From Rubripirellula lacrimiformis (GTDB taxonomy: Bacteria > Planctomycetota > Planctomycetia > Pirellulales > Pirellulaceae): a stretch of DNA of 64,000 nucleotides. How positions within the stretch are numbered: position 1 is the stretch's first letter; every line of letters starts with the position of its first letter. The DNA is taken from NCBI RefSeq assembly GCF_007741535.1, contig NZ_CP036525.1, positions 4,030,001 through 4,094,000 on the forward strand, written 5' to 3'. Below, piece by piece: positions 44,169 to 52,694 of the stretch. Both the position numbers and the translations under genes were made by a program. The notes below the pieces were generated by a model. It saw nothing but the letters and a program-made list of their open reading frames with translations. It was not told the DNA's origin and did not search any database.

Positions 44169-45758
44169 TTGTACGAAGAATCCATTGGCAGCCGAAAAAC
44201 GCTTGGCGACGTCGATGTCCTCTTTCACGAGGGCATCTACCACCTGTTCCATCTGGTGTTGCCGAACCACGATTACATTGCCCACGCCGTCAGCGAAGAT
44301 GGTTTTTCGTGGCGGCGAGTCCGAAATGCCGTGTTCATCGGTCATCCAGGCGACTGGGACGATTCGATGCTGTGGACGATGCACGTCAGCCCCGATCCGC
44401 ATCAGGTGGGACGTTGGCGGATGTTCTATACAGGATTGTCGCGGCGTGACCGTGGCCTCAAGCAGCGTCTGGGAATGGCAACCAGTGACGATCTGTATCA
44501 TTGGACCAAGTCGGCCGTTTCTTGGAAGGATCATCGCGATGCCAACATCATTGCCGGCGGAAAGGGCGACCGAGGACCGCGCAGCCCGTTGACCGATTCT
44601 CCCTACGACAAGGACAGTTCGTTTCCGCTGGAACCCGATTGCGAGCACTACGAATCATCGATCGACGAACCACGGCAATGGGTCAGTTGGCGGGACCCGT
44701 TCTATTATCGCGAAGGTGACCGTGGCTATCTGTTGTGCGCCGGCCGGGTCAATCAGGGACCACTGGTCCGACGTGGGTGTGTGGCGGTGATGCAAGAAAC
44801 CGATCCGAACCACTTCGAAACCAGACCACCGCTGTTCCATCCGGGACAATACGATGACATCGAAGTCCCCAACTTGTTCCAAATCGACGGCGAGTACTAT
44901 TTGATTGGCAGCCTTCGCGAGGATGCCAAAATTCGTTACTGGCACACCGACGCGCTTGGCAAACCATGGCGTGCGTATCACGACAACGTGTTGTTGGCAC
45001 GCGGCAATTATGCGGGCCGTTTGTGCCGTGACGAGACCGGATATTTGATTTGGAATTTCTTTACTCACGATATCGCTCATCGAACCCAGTTGAACATCAT
45101 GCCGCCGCCCAAGCGGTTGACTCGTATGCCCAATGGGATGCTGCGGGTTCGTTCGTTCGAAGGGTTCAACCAGCGATTCTTGCGATCGGGCAACGTATCG
45201 TCGGTCAAGCCGCTGCAATGCAGCGTCCAAGGCCAGCCGATGGTCGACGACCAATCGTCGTGGCAGGGCGATTCACTTCGGCTAAGTAGCGAAGCGGGAT
45301 TCGAAGCGTTTGTGTTTCCCGACGAAGTCGATAGTTTTCGATTCTGCGCAACCCTCGACATGTGTGGGCTTGGGAAATGTGGGCTCGTGTTCCGACTGGA
45401 CCCGCACACCCGCGATGGCTACTACGTTTCGTTGGACATGACGAAAGGGATCGCGCAGGTTCGCGCCTGGGGAACCGGCCCCGATGGATCCGGCGAACAC
45501 ATGATGCAGTTCCGATCATTGCAATCGGGTTTTTGGCAAACGGATTTGCCGGGGCGAGCACGCATCGAACTGATCGCATATGGAAGTTACATCGAACTGT
45601 CGATCGACGGACGAGTCATTTTGTCGCTCGCGGATCAGACCTACACGCACGGTCAACTGGGAATCTATGCGGAAACCGCGACCATGGATGTCACCGATGC
45701 AAGGCTGGACCACCTGCGCGAACCGGCACAGTCAGACGTTCATCTGCCGACGGGCTAG
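44169..45758 (+). CDS. five-bladed-propeller glycoside hydrolase-like protein (GH32/GH43 type)
   Basis: The 529-residue protein has an N-terminal five-bladed propeller pattern (DVDVLFHEGIYHLFHLV; RMFYTGLSRRDRGLKQRLGM; SWRDPFYYREGDRGYLLC; EVPNLFQIDGEYYLIGS) and a C-terminal jelly-roll like that of GH32 (about 390-520, KCGLVFRLDPHTRDGYYVSL). It probably cleaves or binds a fructoside or related sugar. Start is uncertain: no ATG is available and a TTG at 44169 is used, with in-frame codons open back to 44124. There is no signal peptide, so it appears cytoplasmic. It is divergent from the dehydrogenase/cytochrome gene. Confidence 0.8.
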   Translation: MYEESIGSRKTLGDVDVLFHEGIYHLFHLVLPNHDYIAHAVSEDGFSWRRVRNAVFIGHPGDWDDSMLWTMHVSPDPHQVGRWRMFYTGLSRRDRGLKQRLGMATSDDLYHWTKSAVSWKDHRDANIIAGGKGDRGPRSPLTDSPYDKDSSFPLEPDCEHYESSIDEPRQWVSWRDPFYYREGDRGYLLCAGRVNQGPLVRRGCVAVMQETDPNHFETRPPLFHPGQYDDIEVPNLFQIDGEYYLIGSLREDAKIRYWHTDALGKPWRAYHDNVLLARGNYAGRLCRDETGYLIWNFFTHDIAHRTQLNIMPPPKRLTRMPNGMLRVRSFEGFNQRFLRSGNVSSVKPLQCSVQGQPMVDDQSSWQGDSLRLSSEAGFEAFVFPDEVDSFRFCATLDMCGLGKCGLVFRLDPHTRDGYYVSLDMTKGIAQVRAWGTGPDGSGEHMMQFRSLQSGFWQTDLPGRARIELIAYGSYIELSIDGRVILSLADQTYTHGQLGIYAETATMDVTDARLDHLREPAQSDVHLPTG

Positions 45759-45791
45759 CTTTGTGGGGTAGGTTTGAACCTAATGAACGCT

Positions 45792-45802
45792 CCCCCCCCC
45801 CC
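45792..45802 (+). other. C11 homopolymer in a convergent spacer
   Basis: Eleven consecutive C lie between the stops of the glycosidase-like gene and the PTPMT1-like gene. This is the longest homopolymer run I saw in the window. A short dyad TAGGTT/AACCTA at 45769-45782 precedes it. Confidence 0.7.
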
Positions 45803-45815
45803 TCGTGTTATCCGG

Positions 45816-46352
45816 TTACGGTTTCTGTAGCGATTCAGCGAACTGCTTGACCACCGGTCGGTCGGTCAGTCGCGGGTTGATGTGAGGCCGGGATTCGAGC
45901 AGCTTCTTTTGAGCTTCCTGGGCCGTCAAACCCCGGTACTTCATCAGCCAACAGATCGCCACGGTCGCGCTCCGCGCCCGCCCAGCTTTACAGTGGATAT
46001 AGACCGTCTGATCCGCCTGAACGTGCTGCTGTACGAATTCAACTGCCATCTGCACATCGTCCAGCCGCGGATGGGTGAAGTCAGTTGTTGGGATTCTTAG
46101 CTGTTCGATCCCGAGGCGGCCATACTGGATATGAGGGCCCGCGTATTCTTCGCAGGTATTGACCACCGCACGGACTCCCGCGGCATACATCGCCTCGACG
46201 TCTCTGGCGAACGGAAAAGCGCCCACAATCACGTTGGGGTCGATGTGATCCCACCAATTACGGCGTTTGAAGAACCGGGCCAGGGCGTAGTTCCAGCCGA
46301 GTGTGGGATAAAAGACCGACTGGGCGTACATTCGTCGCAGGGATGGTTTCAT
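45816..46352 (-). CDS. PTPMT1-like dual-specificity phosphatase, probably phosphatidylglycerophosphatase
   Basis: The 178-residue protein has the Cys-based phosphatase loop HCKAGRARS with Cys121 and Arg127, and the general-acid region PTTDFTHP at about 88-95. The preceding motif VVNTCEEYAGP and the KAGRxRS loop are those of PTPMT1, the mitochondrial phosphatidylglycerophosphate phosphatase of eukaryotes. A mammalian-type enzyme of this family has been described from Rhodopirellula baltica, and this gene fits that group. It would act in phosphatidylglycerol and cardiolipin synthesis. A protein-phosphatase role is the alternative. Confidence 0.87.
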   Translation of the reverse strand: MKPSLRRMYAQSVFYPTLGWNYALARFFKRRNWWDHIDPNVIVGAFPFARDVEAMYAAGVRAVVNTCEEYAGPHIQYGRLGIEQLRIPTTDFTHPRLDDVQMAVEFVQQHVQADQTVYIHCKAGRARSATVAICWLMKYRGLTAQEAQKKLLESRPHINPRLTDRPVVKQFAESLQKP

Positions 46353-46548
46353 GACATCAGCATGGCGGAGTTGGATTTCTTGTTCTAAACAGCGTAGCCG
46401 ATGGGGCCTGCATGCCGCATCCCTGGGATGTGGCGGCTAGAATGAACGTTGCCTTCCGGCTTGATCCCTACGCTAACATGATGTCGTGAAACGATCCGCT
46501 GCGAACTGCCGCAGCCATGCCAGCGACGACACAATTCGAGAATCGAGC

Positions 46549-49104
46549 ATGAACCCAGCTTTGATCCGGTCCCTGCGATGGCGGTCTCCGCTCGCGATCC
46601 TTTGCTGCGTCGTCTTTGTGGCGTTGGCGACGACGATCGCACCGGCCGCAGATTTAAACGCTGCCCGGCAATTGCATAGCGAAGGAAAGTACGAAGCGGC
46701 GGCTGAGGTGGCCAATGCCGAAGTCGAACGTGGCATCTGGAATGAACGTTGGCCCCGTCTGTTGATCGAATGTCATTTGGCGACCGGACGATACGCCGAT
46801 GCACTTGCGATCTACGAAGATGCGATCAAGCGATACCCGACCAGCCTGACGTTGCGATTGTTGGGGTTGGATGCCTACCGATTCAACAGTCAACCCGACC
46901 AAGCGATCGAGGCAAAGGGACAGATCATGCGTCTGTTGCAAAGTTCGCCCTCTCGCTACGCCAGCCGCGACAACTTAGTCGCCGCTGGACGTTTCTTTGC
47001 GATGCGTGGCGAAGACGGGCGTCAGATTCTCGAATTTTTCTATGACCGTGTTCGTGACGCAGATCCCGATTTTCTTGAGGCGTACATCGCGACAGCGGAA
47101 CTGGCATTGCAAAAAGGCGACTTCAAAGTCGCTGCTGAAACGTTGGCCCGCGCCGATCTGCTTGACGATACCGATCCGCGAATCCCATTTTTGGCGTCTC
47201 AGGCCTGGGCCAATAGCGATTCCGCCAAAGCGACTCAGTTCCGCGTCGAAGCCCTGCGACGCAATCCGCGGCACGCCGAAAGCTTGATCGATCTGGCCGA
47301 ATCGGCGATCGACGCAGAACAATACGAATCCGCGTACGAGACGATTGACCAAGTGCTGCAAAGCAATGTCCATGATTGGCGCGGTTGGAGTCTGTTGGCG
47401 GTGCTGGCACATCTGGAAGGCAAGTTCGAACTCGAACAGCTGATGCGAGCGTCGGCCTTAAGCACCTGGGCAGAAAACCCCGAAGTGGACCATTTGATCG
47501 GCAAGAAATTGTCGCAAAAGTATCGTTTCGCAGAGGGGGCCGAATACCAGCGGCGAGCGATCGAATCGGACGCCGGCTATCAACCGGCGGCGTTCCAGTT
47601 GGCACAAGACCTGTTGCGGCTAGGACAAGACGAGACCGGTTGGGCACTTGCCGAAGTGGTTTCGAAAACGGATCCGTACAATGTCGTCGCTCATAACTTG
47701 ATGACGCTGAATGACCAATTGAAATCGTTCACGAGAATCGAATCGGACGGGATCGAAGTTCGCATGGAGGCCAAGGAAGCCAGCATCTACGGCAACCAGG
47801 TGATGAACTTACTGCGCGAAGCCAAATTGGTGCTGTGCGAGAAGTACGATGTTCAACCCGACGCAAAGATTGTCGTCGAGATCTTTCCGCAGCAAAAGGA
47901 CTTTGCGATTCGCACCTTTGGTTTGCCCGGCGGCGCCGGTTACTTGGGCGTCTGCTTTGGACGGGTGATCACCGCCAACAGTCCTGCGTCCCAAGGGGCT
48001 TCACCGGCGAATTGGCAAAGCGTTCTATGGCACGAATTCTGTCATGTCGTCACTCTCGAGAAAACACGCAACCGAATGCCGCGGTGGTTAAGCGAAGGCA
48101 TCTCGGTCTATGAAGAACGCAATCGCGACGAGGCCTGGGGCGAATCGATGACGCCGACCTATCGGGAGATGCTGTTGGGGGACGATCTGACGCCGGTCAG
48201 CCAACTTAGCGGCGCGTTTCTGAATCCGGCGTCGCCGATGCATCTTCAGTTCGCGTATTACGAATCCTCGTTGGTGGTTGAGTTCCTGATTGAAACCTAT
48301 GGAACCGAATCGCTGAATCAAATTCTGATCGATCTCGCAGACGGACTTTCGATCAACGATGCGTTGGTTCAAAACGTCGGATCGATCGCCAAGCTGGATC
48401 AACAGTTTCGCGACTATGCCCGCAGTGTTGCGAATGATTTCGCGCCGTCACTGTCCTGGGATCGCGAAACGATGCCGGACACGTCAGAAGCCGAAGAACT
48501 GAAGCAATGGATCTCGGATCATCCGCTGAACTATTGGGCGTTGATGGCAAAGGCCGGTCAACAGATCGCCGAAAAACAGTTCGCCGAGGCGATAACTACG
48601 CTGGAACAACTGCGTGATGCCGGTGCAGTGACTGGTCAATCCGGTGGTGTGCTGGAAACACTCGCGGGCGTCTATCAAAAATTGGGTCTCGCAGATCCGG
48701 AACTAGAAACTCGAATCCGAATCAGCCAATTGTCGTCGGATTCGTTGGCGAACATTTCACGTTTGATTGAAATCGCACGGGCAGCACAGGATTGGAAGTC
48801 CGTCCAGCGTTACGCTGAACAGTTCCTGGCGATCCAGCCATTGATCGAAACTCCTCACGCGGCCGTCATCGATGCGTCAGACCATCTGGATACGCCGCGA
48901 CAGGCGTACGCTTCGCTGCAGGCACTGGCGCAACTGAATCCCGTCGATCCAGCAGCGCTGGATTTTCGAACAGCCCAATCTTTGGCAAAATTGAATCGCA
49001 ACATCGAAGCGAAACGTTACGTCTTGAAGGCACTTGACGAGGCCCCACGGTACCGCTCCGCTCACCAATTGTTGTTGGAACTGACCACCGAGGAATCGCC
49101 ATGA
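46549..49104 (+). CDS. exported TPR protein with HExxH metallopeptidase-like domain
   Basis: The 851-residue product (start 46549, giving signal peptide MNPALIRSLRWRSPLAILCC... to IAPAADL) has N-terminal tetratricopeptide repeats (about 30-350), a central gluzincin-type domain with HEFCH at residues 495-499 and the downstream glutamate in WLSEGISVYEE, then more TPR-like helices to the end. This resembles the peptidase MA family. It overlaps the DUF4159 gene by four bases (ATGA). In other bacteria DUF4159 proteins cluster with DUF58/vWA genes, so this pair may serve the operon at 24.6-37.3 kb; the link is inference. Confidence 0.85.
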   Translation: MNPALIRSLRWRSPLAILCCVVFVALATTIAPAADLNAARQLHSEGKYEAAAEVANAEVERGIWNERWPRLLIECHLATGRYADALAIYEDAIKRYPTSLTLRLLGLDAYRFNSQPDQAIEAKGQIMRLLQSSPSRYASRDNLVAAGRFFAMRGEDGRQILEFFYDRVRDADPDFLEAYIATAELALQKGDFKVAAETLARADLLDDTDPRIPFLASQAWANSDSAKATQFRVEALRRNPRHAESLIDLAESAIDAEQYESAYETIDQVLQSNVHDWRGWSLLAVLAHLEGKFELEQLMRASALSTWAENPEVDHLIGKKLSQKYRFAEGAEYQRRAIESDAGYQPAAFQLAQDLLRLGQDETGWALAEVVSKTDPYNVVAHNLMTLNDQLKSFTRIESDGIEVRMEAKEASIYGNQVMNLLREAKLVLCEKYDVQPDAKIVVEIFPQQKDFAIRTFGLPGGAGYLGVCFGRVITANSPASQGASPANWQSVLWHEFCHVVTLEKTRNRMPRWLSEGISVYEERNRDEAWGESMTPTYREMLLGDDLTPVSQLSGAFLNPASPMHLQFAYYESSLVVEFLIETYGTESLNQILIDLADGLSINDALVQNVGSIAKLDQQFRDYARSVANDFAPSLSWDRETMPDTSEAEELKQWISDHPLNYWALMAKAGQQIAEKQFAEAITTLEQLRDAGAVTGQSGGVLETLAGVYQKLGLADPELETRIRISQLSSDSLANISRLIEIARAAQDWKSVQRYAEQFLAIQPLIETPHAAVIDASDHLDTPRQAYASLQALAQLNPVDPAALDFRTAQSLAKLNRNIEAKRYVLKALDEAPRYRSAHQLLLELTTEESP

Positions 49105-49985
49105 AACGAAGATTCGTAGCCATGACAAAACGAGCGCGCATCCGATCGGCCATGATCGTGATCGGTTTGGCGGTGATCGTATCGGCTGGCGTGGCGGTAG
49201 CCCAACGCGGCCAATGGCGGAACAACCAGTCGGGGATCGATACTGACCGCCGAGGTGTTCCTAGCTGGGACGTGGATCCAAAGTTCATCGGGGACACCTT
49301 CACCTTTGCACGGGTGCGCTACGATTCCTACGGCGGGCGGGGCCGTGGCGGTGGTGGATGGCGAACGGACTATCCGGATAGTGATTTGAACTTTTCGCTG
49401 CGGCTTCAACAATTGACGTCCATGAAAGTCAATCCGGATCCGGTGATCGTCGAACTGACCGACGACAATCTTTTCGACTATCCGTTTCTGTATCTGATCG
49501 AACCCGGCGCGTTGGTGTTCAGCGAAGCCGAGGTGGCGGGCCTGCGCCAGTACTGTGAAAATGGCGGCTTCCTGATGGTCGACGATTTTTGGGGCGACGC
49601 ACAGTACGAAAATTTGCGTTTGGAACTGAAGCGGGTGTTCCCGGACCGGGATGCTGCGGAGGTCCCGTTATCGCACGAAATCTTCCATTGCGTTTACGAC
49701 CTCAAGGAAAAGCCGCAGGTCCCCGCCATCAATGCGGCATACCGAATGGCCAACGGCGAGGTCGGGTCATGGGAACGGACCTGGGACGGCAGCGATACGC
49801 GGACGCCTCACTACCGCGCGATCACCGACGATGATGATCGCATCATGGTGTTCATTTGTCACAACACCGATTTGGGTGACGGATGGGAAAGAGAGGGCGA
49901 GGACCAGTGGTACTTTGACGAGTTTTCCGTCAAAAAGGCGTACCCCATGGGAATCAATATCGTGACCTACGCGATGACCCACTGA
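49101..49985 (+). CDS. DUF4159 domain protein, exported or membrane-anchored
   Basis: The 294-residue protein has an N-terminal hydrophobic segment (MIVIGLAVIVSAGVAVAQRG), then the DUF4159 fold: FTFARVRYDSYGG, TDYPDSDLNFSLRLQQLTSM, LTDDNLFDYPFLYLIEPGAL, a glycine-rich GGFLMVDDFWG and the C-terminal YPMGINIVTYAMTH. The fold is amidotransferase-like and no catalytic residues are known. It is translationally coupled to the TPR/peptidase gene. A histidine kinase gene follows after about 45 bases on the same strand. Confidence 0.9.
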   Translation: MKRRFVAMTKRARIRSAMIVIGLAVIVSAGVAVAQRGQWRNNQSGIDTDRRGVPSWDVDPKFIGDTFTFARVRYDSYGGRGRGGGGWRTDYPDSDLNFSLRLQQLTSMKVNPDPVIVELTDDNLFDYPFLYLIEPGALVFSEAEVAGLRQYCENGGFLMVDDFWGDAQYENLRLELKRVFPDRDAAEVPLSHEIFHCVYDLKEKPQVPAINAAYRMANGEVGSWERTWDGSDTRTPHYRAITDDDDRIMVFICHNTDLGDGWEREGEDQWYFDEFSVKKAYPMGINIVTYAMTH

Positions 49986-50030
49986 GATCCACTGGCAGTT
50001 TCTCCGCAATTTTCAAGGACGGCGTTTCCG

Positions 50031-51221
50031 TTGGCATCACTCCCCCGCCAAGGCGATCCCATTCCAAGCGACTTCTTTCGGCTGATCGCCGACTTTACCT
50101 ATGACTGGGAAAGTTGGCTTTCCAACGATGGCGAAGTGCTATGGGTCAACGAAGCCGTTCGAAGATTCACCGGGTATTCCCCCGAGGAATGTCTTGCGAT
50201 GAAGAACTATCCGCTGCCTTTGGTGGCGGAGCAAGATCGCGAACTGATTGCAAACGGCATCCAAGAGGCGCGTCGGGGCAGCACCGCCAACAACCTCGAA
50301 TTCCGGTCTCTGCACCGGGATGGTTCGCTGTGCCCAGTCGCGGTGTCCTGGCAACCGATGACCGACCAACAGGGGCGTTCGCTTGGCTTTCGTACCAGCG
50401 TTCGGGACATCTCGGACAAGATCCAGATGCGAGAACTGCTGCGTCTGCACAACGAACACTTGGAACAGTTGGTCCAGGAACGCACGGCCCAAGTGGCAAA
50501 GCTGGAAAAGCACCGTCTGAAAATGGAAAAGCTTGCGGCACTGGGGGAATTGGCGGCAGGGGTTGCGCATGAAATCAACAATCCGCTGGCCGGCATTCGA
50601 AATGCCGTCGCGTTGTTCAAACGTCACTTGCCGCCCGACGTCAAGCACTACGACAAGCTGGAATTGATCGACGGAGAGATCGAGCGAATCAGTGGCATCA
50701 CCCACCAGATGTATCAACTGTACCGACCCAGCCAGCAACGGGCGACGCGGTTTTCGATTCAAAAGTCGGTCAACGAAGTCGTGATGCTTTCTTTGCCATT
50801 ATCGCGAAAGTCCCGTGTCGAAGTCGTCACCGAATTTGACGCGTTGCAGCCCGCCGACCCGCTGGGGGCGGATGAAGTCGAGTTACGCGAAAGCGAGGTC
50901 AAACAGGTGTTGTTCAACCTGATTCGAAACGCGATCCAGGCCTCCGTCGCGGGACAACAGGTTCGTGTCGAGGTTGCGACAACGAAGAACCACACCCAGG
51001 TGGCGGTTCAGGACCAGGGGCACGGGATTGCTCCCAACGTCATCACGCGAATTTTCGATCCCTTTTTCAGCACAAAAACCGAAGCCATCGGCCAGGGAAT
51101 GGGGCTCGGGTTATCGGTTTCTCGCAGCATCGTCGAAGCGATGAATGGTACGATCGATGTCGAAAGCGAAGTCGATGTCGGCACTCGATTTGCCGTACGC
51201 TTGCCTCGTCGGCTAGAATGA
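50031..51221 (+). CDS. soluble PAS-domain sensor histidine kinase
   Basis: The 396-residue cytoplasmic protein has a PAS domain (about 15-140), a coiled coil, HisKA with phosphorylation site His180 in GVAHEINNPLAGI, and a full ATPase domain: N box FNLIRNAIQA, VQDQGHGIAP, FDPFFSTKTE and GQGMGLGLSVS. There is no membrane segment, so it senses an internal signal. The start is TTG at 50031, preceded by AAGGAC. No response regulator is adjacent; the NtrC-type regulator at 57987, about 6.8 kb away, is a candidate partner because HKs of this NtrB-like type often pair with such regulators. Confidence 0.92.
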   Translation: MASLPRQGDPIPSDFFRLIADFTYDWESWLSNDGEVLWVNEAVRRFTGYSPEECLAMKNYPLPLVAEQDRELIANGIQEARRGSTANNLEFRSLHRDGSLCPVAVSWQPMTDQQGRSLGFRTSVRDISDKIQMRELLRLHNEHLEQLVQERTAQVAKLEKHRLKMEKLAALGELAAGVAHEINNPLAGIRNAVALFKRHLPPDVKHYDKLELIDGEIERISGITHQMYQLYRPSQQRATRFSIQKSVNEVVMLSLPLSRKSRVEVVTEFDALQPADPLGADEVELRESEVKQVLFNLIRNAIQASVAGQQVRVEVATTKNHTQVAVQDQGHGIAPNVITRIFDPFFSTKTEAIGQGMGLGLSVSRSIVEAMNGTIDVESEVDVGTRFAVRLPRRLE

Positions 51222-51306
51222 CCGGCGATGCAGTTTGAAATTCTGTCTACTGGACCATGATAGGTGTCCGGCTGGTCGACGACCCTGCATCGAAACGCCT
51301 ACCTTG

Positions 51307-51333
51307 CCCCCCCTTTCCACTTTAGGACCCCCC
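51307..51333 (+). other. C7 and C6 tracts directly before sodN
   Basis: Runs of seven C (51307-51313) and six C (51328-51333) flank CTTTAGGA, with the second abutting the ATG. This replaces part of the usual Shine-Dalgarno spacer; GGA in between may serve the ribosome. Confidence 0.55.
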
Positions 51334-51813
51334 ATGATTCGCGCTTTGACAATGACAGCTGCGTGTGCGGCTACCCTGGCCGTTGTAATGACTTCATCCC
51401 AAGCAATGGCTCACTGCCAAGTTCCCTGTGGGATCTACGGCGATCAGCTTCGTTTTCAACAAATGTTGGAAGACGAGCACACGATCTCGAAGGCGCAAAC
51501 CGAGATCAACACACTCAGCAGTTCAAAGCTGGACGCCCAAGGACAGAATCAGTTGTCGCGTTGGGTTGCGACCAAGGAAGACCACGCTCAGAAGATCCAG
51601 GACACGATCGCGGCCTACTTCATGGCACAGCGGATCAAACCGGATTCGGCTAGCTATGTCAAAACGCTGACGGCCGCCCACGCCGTCATGGTGCACGCGA
51701 TGAAGTGCAAACAGTCGGCCGATCCTGCCACCGCGGCGGGCTTGGAAAAGTCGATCTTCGACCTCTATCGCGCCTACGAAGGCAAAGAACCGACGTTCGA
51801 ACACAGTCACTAA
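51334..51813 (+). CDS. sodN: nickel-containing superoxide dismutase, exported
   Basis: The 159-residue protein has a Sec-type signal peptide (MIRALTMTAACAATLAVVMTSSQAMA) whose predicted cleavage site AMA leaves His27 as the mature N-terminus. The mature sequence begins HCQVPCGIYGD, the nickel-hook motif with His1, Cys2 and Cys6. The remaining four-helix-bundle region, about 120 residues, fits NiSOD. The enzyme disproportionates superoxide. In Streptomyces a dedicated protease exposes His1, whereas here signal peptidase could do so, placing the enzyme in the periplasm. C7 and C6 tracts precede the ATG, and a strong terminator follows at 51871. Confidence 0.95.
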   Translation: MIRALTMTAACAATLAVVMTSSQAMAHCQVPCGIYGDQLRFQQMLEDEHTISKAQTEINTLSSSKLDAQGQNQLSRWVATKEDHAQKIQDTIAAYFMAQRIKPDSASYVKTLTAAHAVMVHAMKCKQSADPATAAGLEKSIFDLYRAYEGKEPTFEHSH

Positions 51814-51870
51814 ATCGGGAAACAGCGTTTTTTTTCGCTCCCGTCGATTCGCTGTGACAGCGCTTTTGTG

Positions 51871-51917
51871 ATCCCGCCGCGTTCCTAGATTCGTCTAGGA
51901 CTGTGGCGGGATTTTCT
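51871..51917 (+). terminator. Rho-independent terminator after sodN
   Basis: A long hairpin pairs ATCCCGCC with GGCGGGAT and inner CCTAGA with TCTAGG around a TTCG tetraloop, followed by TTTTCTTTG. It lies about 55 bases after the sodN stop. Confidence 0.9.
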
Positions 51918-52694
51918 TTGCTATGACGTGCTTTTCGCCACCTGGGGCCCGTTTCTTGACCCGTCGATGAAGGATGCATCAAGGATCCGTGAATCGGTGT
52001 TTCATGGGCCTGGGGGTTGGCGATCGCTATTGCCACGTTGACACGGGATGGTAAAATTCGGGTCCGTGATTTTGAGATGTATTTAGCCAGCCTTTCGCGA
52101 CATCAGAAATTTTCATTTGCAGACGATGTTGAACACGACCGGTCAACGAAAATCGGAACCAAACTTCATGATGTCCTGCATCATGCTGGTTCTGTTCGTG
52201 TTGCCCAGTTTTGGGATCACAACAACGATCTCTCGCGTCTCGCTAGGTAGCGAAAACCAGTCTCAATCGGAAGTCCTCGAAGAACGCGTCGCATGTTCTG
52301 CACAGCGGCGCGTGACGGTTCTCCGTTCGTCGGACGGCACACGATTATCGCAGTCGAACTTTGGAATTCACTGCGCTTCTTTTCGAAATCGGGATAGCCA
52401 TCGGGCCATTGTGGGACACCGCTTTGCCAACGATCTTCGCGCCCCGATCCGGTGTTAGCACGCGGTAGCTACGTTCGTTCGTAGACGAAATCCGTCTTTC
52501 CCCAAACGCTGATGGCGATTTGGGTTGAAATGATGTCAAGCTGCATTTGCAATCGAAAACTACCAATGGGGACTCTCTTGCGCAAGGAAGTCCGGATGGT
52601 GAATCGATCGGTCGCTGGATGCGATTGTCTTGACGTTTGGATCGTCTGCTTCTGTTTGACTACCGCGATTTAACAACCATGAAGGTGCGCGCCG
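51918..52694. other. 780-base region between sodN terminator and SulP gene
   Basis: Only a doubtful small gene at 52168-52458 is present (listed separately). Elsewhere I see no repeats or hairpins of note. The SulP promoter must lie in the right part; GAAGGTG at about 52680 provides its ribosome-binding site. Confidence 0.4.
52168..52458 (+). CDS. possible small exported protein, function unknown
   Basis: This frame would give 96 residues with a signal-like N-terminus (MMSCIMLVLFVLPSFGITTT) and a polar, Arg/Ser-rich remainder ending GHRFANDLRAPIRC. I recognise no family. No strong ribosome-binding site precedes either ATG (52168 or 52171), and it fills part of an otherwise empty gap. It could be a lineage-specific secreted peptide or a chance frame. 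Confidence 0.3.
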   Translation: MMSCIMLVLFVLPSFGITTTISRVSLGSENQSQSEVLEERVACSAQRRVTVLRSSDGTRLSQSNFGIHCASFRNRDSHRAIVGHRFANDLRAPIRC

